A DNA stretch of 64,000 nt, taken from an uncultured Oscillospiraceae bacterium. Lineage in GTDB: Bacteria > Bacillota > Clostridia > Oscillospirales > Ruminococcaceae. Position numbers and translations under genes: made by a program. The stretch covers positions 1-64,000 of the forward strand of contig CAJUPO010000007.1 of NCBI GenBank assembly GCA_910588145.1, given 5' to 3'. Position 1 is the stretch's first letter. Each line of letters starts with the position of its first letter. The notes beneath the pieces were generated by a model. The model was given only the letters and a program-made list of their open reading frames with translations, did no database searches and was not told where the DNA came from. Positions 57,627-64,000 of the stretch are shown here, piece after piece.

Positions 57627-58961
57627 TTATTGATATATACTATGTTTTTTTAAGCCGTACAGAATACCTGTTACATCGGCTAAAAACCATCCAAGAGGAA
57701 TCGCAAGCCAAATTCCATTTACTCCGACACCTGATAAGGAAGATAAAAAATAAGCAATAACAACACGGGTCCCCAAGGAAATTATAGTCAGGACAACAGA
57801 CATCATTGGTTTTTTTACTGCCCTGTAATAACCATACAGCAGAAATAATATACCTATACCCACATAGCAAATCCCCTCAATATGCAGGTATCCGACTCCC
57901 GTTCTAATAACTTCATCTCCCCCGTCAACAAAGACGGACATTAGCTTATCAGCAAAAAGATAAATTATACAGCTAACAGCAATGCAAAAACCGATTACCA
58001 TTGCTCCTGCGGAGATCACTCCCTTTCGGATACGTTCCTTTTTACCGGCGCCGTAATTCTGGGCAATAAAAGTAGAAAATGCGTTTCCGAAATCCTGCAC
58101 CGGAGCATATGCAACAGTATCAACCTTTACTCCAGCTGCAAAAGCTGCCATAACAACAGTACCAAAGCTGTTAACTAATCCCTGTACCATTAAAATTCCC
58201 AGATTCATAATTGACTGCTGAATACAAGTAACAGCTGATAATCCGGCTATTTCACTGAAAACAGTTTTGCTCCATTTCATATGTATTCTGCCGATTTTAA
58301 GTTCATTGCAGAATAAAAAGTAATACATCATAATACCGATACCTGCAATATACTGAGCAATAACTGTGGCCGCTGCCGCACCGGCAACTCCCCAATGGAA
58401 GTGCAGTATAAACAGCAAATCCAGCGCCACATTAACAATTGCCGAAACAGCCAAAAATATCAGCGGAATAACTGAATTTCCAGAAGCCCTTAGTAAATTT
58501 GCGAAAAAGTTATATAAAAACGAAGCTAATATACCAGTGAAAATAATAGCAAGATACTCCTTGAATAAAGGAATTACCTCATTGGGAATATTCATAAAAC
58601 TTACTATCTGTTTCAAGAAAATATATGCAAAAAAATTCAGTAAAACAGTCACTGCAAGAATACTTATAAAGGATATAAAGTAGGATTGCTTCATAGTATA
58701 ATATGACTTTTTTCCGAATTGAATGGAAAAGAAAACACCGCTGCCCATACAGAGTCCGCTGATAACAGAAGTTATAAATATCATTAGAGTATACGCTGAA
58801 CCTACTGCCGCAAGCGCATTCTCTCCTAAATATCTGCCTACAACAAGGGTATCAACAATATTATAAAACTGCTGAAGCAGATTTCCTATCATAAGCGGAA
58901 ATGCAAATAAAATAAGCTTACCGGAAATGGAACCCTCCGTCAGATCTGCATTTTTGCGCAA
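57627..58961 (-). CDS. MATE-family efflux transporter
   Basis: A 444-residue exporter with twelve predicted helices in two six-helix halves, starting GSISGKLILFAFPLMIGN (the typical MATE opening, LiLFslPl.l..ll), LRASGNSVIPLIFLAVSAIV in helix 5-6 and GCVAPVQDFGNAFSTFIAQN-like loop in the second half. Ion-driven export of drugs or metabolites. The glycosyltransferase gene lies 42 bases upstream. Confidence 0.92.
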   Translation of the reverse strand: MRKNADLTEGSISGKLILFAFPLMIGNLLQQFYNIVDTLVVGRYLGENALAAVGSAYTLMIFITSVISGLCMGSGVFFSIQFGKKSYYTMKQSYFISFISILAVTVLLNFFAYIFLKQIVSFMNIPNEVIPLFKEYLAIIFTGILASFLYNFFANLLRASGNSVIPLIFLAVSAIVNVALDLLFILHFHWGVAGAAAATVIAQYIAGIGIMMYYFLFCNELKIGRIHMKWSKTVFSEIAGLSAVTCIQQSIMNLGILMVQGLVNSFGTVVMAAFAAGVKVDTVAYAPVQDFGNAFSTFIAQNYGAGKKERIRKGVISAGAMVIGFCIAVSCIIYLFADKLMSVFVDGGDEVIRTGVGYLHIEGICYVGIGILFLLYGYYRAVKKPMMSVVLTIISLGTRVVIAYFLSSLSGVGVNGIWLAIPLGWFLADVTGILYGLKKHSIYQ

Positions 58962-59003
58962 CTTTAGCTGCCCTCCCCTGTAATCGTATATGGAATCACT
59001 TAT

Positions 59004-60146
59004 TTAATCAGCGCCGTTCTTCTTTAAAGCGCTTTTAATTACATTAATTATTTTTCTTGAACATATATCCCAATTATAATCATTTTTATACAAATACTCA
59101 GCCCTGCTTCGCATATAGTCGATTTTTCCGTCTTCCGCAATTACTTCCAGTATCTTTTGGGCAAAATCTGATCCTTTTGAAGCCATAGGTAAACAATAAC
59201 CGTTTTCGCCATCTATAACCATACCTGATACGCCGCCTGTATCATAAGTAAATACAGGAAGACAATAAGCCGTTGCCTCTGCGAATGCAATTCCGGCACA
59301 TTCAGCTTTTGTAGGAAGTATAAACAAATCACATTCAGAAAGAATTTTATTAAACCGTTCATTTCCCTCAGGAGAATTTTTATTTATAAATCCATGCAAA
59401 ATGACATTTTCATTGTTCAGTTCATAATTTGGCTTACAGCCTATAATATGAAGTTTAAATTTATAATCAGAATTTTCATTAAGATAATTAAGACAGTCAA
59501 CTGCTGTCTGACAGCCTTTTCTATCCCAGTCCACCCCTATAAGCAGAAGATTAATGCACTCTAACTGAGATAAATTTTCTTTACGGCAGTGAATTTCTTC
59601 AGACACACTTGCACCAAGATGTACAACCTCTATTTTACTTTTGTCTGCTCCGTAAACTTTTTCTGCTGACTCTGAAGGCCACTTTGTTGCAAAAATTATT
59701 TTCTCGGACTTTTCCAATGCCCTTTTTTCAATAATATTTCCCTCTTTTTTAGTTTTATCTGAAATGTTAAAGATATAGTAATCCAGCATATCTGAAAAAA
59801 CTGCGTCAGACAGATAAATTACCGGTGTTTTATTTTTAAGATAAGCAACCTCATAACTGCATCCCAGTGAAAGTATGGCGTCGTAATTCTCTGAAGATAA
59901 TTTCCTGTCAATCTGTCTTGCAGCAATTCTGCCGATTCGGGTATGAAATGTTCCTATATAGCTTTTGCCGGAAAGCCTTGATAGAATTTTATACCATAGG
60001 CAATAGACCTTGCTGAATAAGGTTTCCTCAAAAAAGTAATAATCGACATCCGCATACTTTTTAATATTATTATATATATGAAAAGGCGTACCCGACCAGA
60101 TAGTTTTATCTTCCGGATTTCCGCTGCAAATAAGAGCAATCTTCAT
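59004..60146 (-). CDS. Glycosyltransferase family 4
   Basis: A 380-residue GT-B enzyme. N-terminal domain MKIALICSGNPEDKTIWSG, C-terminal domain with nucleotide-sugar binding: LLLIGVDWDRKG, LHIIGCKPNYE, VILHGFINKN, LFILPTKAECAGIAFAEATA (the E-x7-E pair) and GYCLPM. Probably adds a sugar to a surface polysaccharide with its flippase and oxidoreductase neighbours; sugar and linkage unknown. Confidence 0.9.
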   Translation of the reverse strand: MKIALICSGNPEDKTIWSGTPFHIYNNIKKYADVDYYFFEETLFSKVYCLWYKILSRLSGKSYIGTFHTRIGRIAARQIDRKLSSENYDAILSLGCSYEVAYLKNKTPVIYLSDAVFSDMLDYYIFNISDKTKKEGNIIEKRALEKSEKIIFATKWPSESAEKVYGADKSKIEVVHLGASVSEEIHCRKENLSQLECINLLLIGVDWDRKGCQTAVDCLNYLNENSDYKFKLHIIGCKPNYELNNENVILHGFINKNSPEGNERFNKILSECDLFILPTKAECAGIAFAEATAYCLPVFTYDTGGVSGMVIDGENGYCLPMASKGSDFAQKILEVIAEDGKIDYMRSRAEYLYKNDYNWDICSRKIINVIKSALKKNGAD

Positions 60147-60188
60147 CTCTTTAACCTCTCATAAAATTTCCGGACGCTGTATTGCTCA

Positions 60189-61394
60189 TTATCCATTAAG
60201 CTGCTGTGCCAGCTTCATCGACAAATTAACAGTAATATCAGAATTATAATGCTGGTGCTCTCCCCAGCGTCCAAGACCGTAAATATTATTTTCTCGTCCG
60301 AATTCAAGAACAGACTTCATAATTTCAGGCTTTTCCTTAGTGTTCAAAGGATACGCATACTTATTCAAATAGTTAAAATTATCATCGGTTATCATACTAA
60401 TGCGTTCTTTTCTGGTTTCCGTCCAGTATCCTCTGCTGCCTAAACTGAAATTATGTCTTACAAGTATTCTGTGATAAGCCAAATTATCGTTAGGATAATA
60501 AATCCAATGGGCGTCAGTATCCATATTTTCACTATAATATCTTGTTTCTACCGAGCTGTACTTAAGCTTCTTAATCATGCTGCGTATATCATCGGGCATT
60601 CCAATAATCTCCTCAAACTCAAGCCAAGGAATTGTAGTAATAATATTTTCCGCCTGATAAACACTGCCGTCCTTAGCGGTAACAGATTTTTCAGTGATAT
60701 TAAGCTTAACAGCAGTTTTTCCGTATTCAATATTACCGGAAATGTTATCAGCCATTCTCTTCCAAACCTCTCCGTATCCGTACTTTTTCGGATAATAAAA
60801 CTGTGCATGTCCAGGCTGTTTTGCATATGCGTGTTTAGTCAGGCATGAACGGAGAGTATCCTCAAAGGAAACGCTCGGAAGCTTGTCAAGCCAATATGTT
60901 CCAAGATCGTTCAAATCGTCCGCAAACATTTTTCTATTATAAGGAATCATATAGTCTTCAGCGATTTTATCACCAAGCTTCCAGAAAATCCATTCAACAA
61001 AATCCTTCGGCATCTTAGCCCCGGAATTGCAGCCGGCAGCCGCAATGGATTTAAGATATTCAACCTGTGAATCTATGTCCATTTCCCAAATATTGGCTTC
61101 CATGGGGTGGTGTATAGTATTATTTCCAACTACAATCCTGCTGTCCCTGTCAAATTTATTCCATTCGCTTTCCGGCATAAATCCAAATAAAAATTTAGTT
61201 ACCTCCGGTATTCTAACATCAAGGAAATGTCCGCCTCCAATATCAAATGGTGAACCGTCAACCTCGGCAGAGCGGCATAAGCCTCCGGCTTCTTCTTCAT
61301 GTTCAAGGACAAGAAACGAGGTTTCTCCCATTTCTTTCAGCTTATTGGCAAATGTTAGTCCGGCAGGACCTGCGCCTAAAATTAGATATTTCAT
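60189..61394 (-). CDS. FAD-dependent oxidoreductase, UDP-galactopyranose mutase-like
   Basis: A 401-residue flavoprotein: FAD dinucleotide motif YLILGAGPAGLTFANKL, GGLCRSAEVDGSPFDIGGGH, and a C-terminal FAD contact GLGRWGEHQHYN. The FDIGGGH and HHPMEANIWE segments and the closing G-R-W pattern resemble UDP-galactopyranose mutases and related polysaccharide-cluster amine-oxidase-fold proteins. Placement among glycosyltransferase and flippase genes supports a nucleotide-sugar or glycan-modifying role, but the substrate cannot be fixed. Confidence 0.75.
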   Translation of the reverse strand: MKYLILGAGPAGLTFANKLKEMGETSFLVLEHEEEAGGLCRSAEVDGSPFDIGGGHFLDVRIPEVTKFLFGFMPESEWNKFDRDSRIVVGNNTIHHPMEANIWEMDIDSQVEYLKSIAAAGCNSGAKMPKDFVEWIFWKLGDKIAEDYMIPYNRKMFADDLNDLGTYWLDKLPSVSFEDTLRSCLTKHAYAKQPGHAQFYYPKKYGYGEVWKRMADNISGNIEYGKTAVKLNITEKSVTAKDGSVYQAENIITTIPWLEFEEIIGMPDDIRSMIKKLKYSSVETRYYSENMDTDAHWIYYPNDNLAYHRILVRHNFSLGSRGYWTETRKERISMITDDNFNYLNKYAYPLNTKEKPEIMKSVLEFGRENNIYGLGRWGEHQHYNSDITVNLSMKLAQQLNG

Positions 61395-61428
61395 AAGTTA
61401 AACTCTCCATTTATTAAGTATTTTTATA

Positions 61429-62607
61429 TTATATAGAATATTCTTTTTGAATGCCGTCATATAATTTGCCGCTGAAAATTTCGGCAATTTTAACAGCGTC
61501 CCTTTCCAGCTTCTTCTTTTCATCGGCTTCTGCTATTTCTGCTATCAGATCGTATAAAGGAATTGTCTGAACTTTCTTATTTTCACATTCAATTGTTTTA
61601 AGCACACTGAACGTAGTTTTTATTATTGTTTTCTTTAATTCATCAAAATAAATATTCCATGCAATTGAGTACTCTGCCATTTTATCAAAAGGCTTATCGT
61701 ATACTCCTGCAATTCCGTCAAAGTTTCCTAATGAATAAGTTACAAGCTTACCGCTGCTGATTTTGGAAAAGTCACCGCCATGCACAACGTGCTCATGACT
61801 CCCGGCAACAATATCCACCCCATTCTGAATAAGATAATCAGCAAGCTTAACGGTATATTCAGTCGCAGATGAATTATATTGTCCTCCTGCGTGCATATAC
61901 ATTATTATATAGTCAACCTCTTTAACTTTGAGCTCGAAAATTTCCCGCAATAGCTGTTCTTTTTGGTGTTTATCATTACCTGTTCTTTCATATATTGGTT
62001 TGTCCATATGAAATCTTTTAAATTTACCCAATATACGGTTTATAATCTTTACCGTTTTCTTATTTTTATTATGATAACAATATCTCAGGATAGAATTATT
62101 AAGTTCCTGTTCCTGAAATAAGTTAACCATGTATTTTTCATTTTTGTTCAAGTATTCGTTATTTGAAAAAGCATTTGTTCCGTACGTATATGCAAGAATA
62201 CCAAATTTAATTCCTTTGACATTAATTATTAAAGGCTTCTTTTTCTCAGAAGAAAATACTCCTGTATGTGCAAATCCGATTTTATTCAGTGCTTTTACAG
62301 TTGATTCAATTCCTTTCGTACCTCTGTCAAGGCAATGATTATTAGCAGTCGCAGCAAAATTTATACCGGATTTAAAGGCACTTTCCGCAAATTCATAAGG
62401 TGAATTGAATCTATATTGTTCATTAGTCAGATTTGAATTATCAAAGGAAATTGGAGTTTCCATATTTGACAGCACATAATCTGACTCATTGAAATAATCT
62501 TTCATTTTTTCAAAAATAGTATCGAAATTATATCCGCTATCTGTTTTATATGCTGTGACCATTTGCGCCTTGCACATAACATCGCCTAAAAATGTTAGTT
62601 TAATCAT
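61429..62607 (-). CDS. CapA-family (poly-gamma-glutamate type) metallophosphatase-like protein
   Basis: A 392-residue CapA protein: TFLGDVMCK at the N-terminus, LSNMETPISFD, ATANNHCLDRGTKGIESTV, YMHAGGQYNSSATEYTVKLA and GVDIVAGSHEHVVHGG give the metal-site pattern of the calcineurin-like CapA/PgsA family. No capB/capC genes are near, so it more likely modifies or anchors the surface glycan made by this cluster. No signal peptide or anchor is seen, unlike CapA of Bacillus. It starts two bases after the flippase stop. Confidence 0.85.
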   Translation of the reverse strand: MIKLTFLGDVMCKAQMVTAYKTDSGYNFDTIFEKMKDYFNESDYVLSNMETPISFDNSNLTNEQYRFNSPYEFAESAFKSGINFAATANNHCLDRGTKGIESTVKALNKIGFAHTGVFSSEKKKPLIINVKGIKFGILAYTYGTNAFSNNEYLNKNEKYMVNLFQEQELNNSILRYCYHNKNKKTVKIINRILGKFKRFHMDKPIYERTGNDKHQKEQLLREIFELKVKEVDYIIMYMHAGGQYNSSATEYTVKLADYLIQNGVDIVAGSHEHVVHGGDFSKISSGKLVTYSLGNFDGIAGVYDKPFDKMAEYSIAWNIYFDELKKTIIKTTFSVLKTIECENKKVQTIPLYDLIAEIAEADEKKKLERDAVKIAEIFSGKLYDGIQKEYSI

Positions 62608-62609
62608 AA

Positions 62610-64000
62610 TTATTTTCCTCTGTGTATAAACTTACTTATATGAAGCTTTCTGTCAAACTTATCAAATAAAAACTTTCGTTCTGTTTTATTAAGCATCAAG
62701 ATTATATTGATTATCAGACCAATTAAACCCAGCACACCAGCTGATATAATTAGACTGAACCAAGAACCTGACGGCAATATTTTATGAATAAAATGATAAA
62801 TAACAAGCAGCAGAACAGACGATATTACAGTATTAATTACCTGTGGAAAAAACTTATTCCATTTATATCCCAGATACTTAGCTGTAACCGGAAGCATAAA
62901 AGTCATGTTACGAACCAAATTAACAAATGTGCTTACACCGGCAACCGCATAAATGCCTAAATCAGTAAATTTAATAAGCAATGTAGTAATCAGAACTGAT
63001 ACCGCACCGCTTGATACCATGGCAATTGCATTAGGCTTTACCTTATTTACAGTAGAGAATACGTTATAAAGAATTTGAGTACCGCTTGTAAACATATATC
63101 CTAAAATCGCAAGTATAGAAAGAATCTGGAGCAGCTTGGCGTCCTGAGTCGGAACCCAAAGTGAAAAAAATTCTTTTCCCAGAGTAATAACTATAGCAAT
63201 AGGAATTGTCAGAATAATTGAAGTTATCTTCATTGCTCTGTTAATGTCTTTTAGTACGGCGTCCTTATTGCCGCCGGCATAATTTATTGTCAGTTCGGGA
63301 GCAAAGGCATTTCTTATGGATATTGACATCTGCTGCATATAGTTTGGAATAATTTTAGACAAAGATAGTATTCCCATTTTTGTAGCGCCTAAAAATACAT
63401 TGCAAATAATCAGGTCAAGACCGGACAAAAGCATATTGCCCACGCTTGAAATTGAATTCCACATACCCGAGCCAACAAGCTCTTTGATGGCGCTTTTACT
63501 GCAAATTTGTTTTCCGAAAATGTATACTCTCAGTTCAGGAGTCAGCTTATGGGTATTATACCATCCGGCGAACAGATTTATCGCTGTCATCAGAGTAGCG
63601 GCAATACCAACATAATATACCTTGGGTGAGAAAACAACAAGAAGCGAGACCAGGAATAAACATCTGATTACTGCCGCAAGCATCTGCGGTAAATATGTTC
63701 GGTCAAGCCTGTTTGTAACATATGTTCCGCAGTCCCAGTTCGGTAATCCCGTTGTAATAAAGAAATTAAAAAATACAAATCCGAATAAGCACTTAACGTC
63801 CATCATAATATTTTCGGGAACGTCTGCAATATGCTCCAGCCTTGCAATCAAATAAATTGCCGGAATAATTAAAATCGCAACAATTATAAGATTTCCCCAG
63901 AACACGGAATTATAAAATAAATTCGCTTTTTTGTAATCCTTTTTTACATATGATATAGCAATGAATCTGCAGGCCATACTGTTCAGAGCAGTTACAATAA
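62610..64000 (-). CDS. Polysaccharide flippase (Wzx/MATE-like), N-terminus outside window
   Basis: The frame is open to the right edge, so the true start lies beyond 64000; the first internal ATG (63977) is within the protein (LNSMACRFIAISYVKKDYKKA). The 463 visible residues have about eleven membrane helices in the oligosaccharide-flippase pattern (LVGSGMWNSISSVGNMLLSG, SISIRNAFAPELTINYAGG, TSGTQILYNVFSTVNKVKPN). It would carry lipid-linked sugar units across the membrane for the cluster to its left. Confidence 0.88.
   Translation of the reverse strand, partial: IVTALNSMACRFIAISYVKKDYKKANLFYNSVFWGNLIIVAILIIPAIYLIARLEHIADVPENIMMDVKCLFGFVFFNFFITTGLPNWDCGTYVTNRLDRTYLPQMLAAVIRCLFLVSLLVVFSPKVYYVGIAATLMTAINLFAGWYNTHKLTPELRVYIFGKQICSKSAIKELVGSGMWNSISSVGNMLLSGLDLIICNVFLGATKMGILSLSKIIPNYMQQMSISIRNAFAPELTINYAGGNKDAVLKDINRAMKITSIILTIPIAIVITLGKEFFSLWVPTQDAKLLQILSILAILGYMFTSGTQILYNVFSTVNKVKPNAIAMVSSGAVSVLITTLLIKFTDLGIYAVAGVSTFVNLVRNMTFMLPVTAKYLGYKWNKFFPQVINTVISSVLLLVIYHFIHKILPSGSWFSLIISAGVLGLIGLIINIILMLNKTERKFLFDKFDRKLHISKFIHRGK

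Overview
The window (about 37% GC by eye) looks like a chromosome segment of an anaerobic, spore-forming, Gram-positive gut or rumen bacterium of the Ruminococcus / Oscillospiraceae type. The pointers are a type I dockerin on a secreted protein, an alpha/beta small acid-soluble spore protein, lipoproteins with a Firmicutes-style lipobox, strong AGGAGG ribosome binding sites, sigma-A promoters, and Hdr/Flx electron-transfer genes next to fumarate-reduction genes. This placement is inference from content; no 16S gene is present.

Region 1 (1-12.6 kb) is an array of displaced Rhs/YD-repeat C-terminal cassettes, all on the + strand. At least ten units each carry a piece of Rhs core and/or pre-toxin linker, a different toxin tip, and a small downstream gene that is probably its immunity protein. 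Tips include a toxin-type-30-like domain, a type-24-like domain, an unclassified basic domain, a YwqJ-like deaminase (with a SUKH-like partner), an AHH/HNH-like nuclease (with an Imm11-like partner) and a His/Cys caspase-like (clan CD-like) domain present in several related copies. Nine junctions share one architecture: a terminator hairpin (GAGCAAAA/TTTTGCTC type in eight, a variant in one) followed within a few bases by a TTTACA-N17-TATAAT/TAAAAT promoter, mostly with an extended -10. Several units are decayed: lost toxin, lost catalytic core, frameshifted or truncated immunity. Toxin pieces generally lack a start codon with a ribosome binding site, while several immunity genes have one. The intact parent rhs gene must lie outside the window, probably to the left.

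Region 2 (12.6-22.3 kb) is housekeeping: rmuC, tRNA-Leu(UAA), an mreB/mbl-like gene, comF, recD2, a small membrane protein, a 56-residue DUF3006-like protein, a dockerin protein, and ptsH-ptsI. The HPr has Lys at the regulatory Ser46 position.

Region 3 (22.4-29.9 kb) holds a small secreted protein, two tandem paralogous lipoproteins, an ABC-2 type transporter, and a MoeB/ThiF-like E1 with cysteine synthase.

Region 4 (29.9-42.3 kb, - strand) is the metabolic centrepiece, an apparent 12-gene operon read as: LDH-family dehydrogenase with a malate-dehydrogenase-type Arg, hdrB, hdrC, hdrA, mvhD/flxD-like, two Fe-S proteins (flxC/flxB-like), an FAD/NAD reductase (flxA-like), fumarate reductase Fe-S and flavoprotein subunits, and fumarase alpha and beta. 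It would carry oxaloacetate to malate, fumarate and succinate, with NADH electrons entering through an Hdr/Flx module that may bifurcate to ferredoxin. A LysR regulator sits just upstream.

Region 5 (42.4-58.9 kb) contains an SGNH-like protein and a SemiSWEET-like protein, an EF-G paralogue, a MacB-like ABC fusion divergent from a two-component system with 11-bp-phased TTGAG boxes between them, a spore protein, a FliB-like protein, an ABC-F protein, an hpt gene broken by a one-base shift at an A7 tract, GyrI-like and DUF3795 proteins, a membrane metallophosphoesterase and a MATE exporter.

Region 6 (59-64 kb, - strand) is the end of a surface-polysaccharide cluster: glycosyltransferase, UGM-like FAD oxidoreductase, CapA-like protein, and a flippase cut by the window edge.
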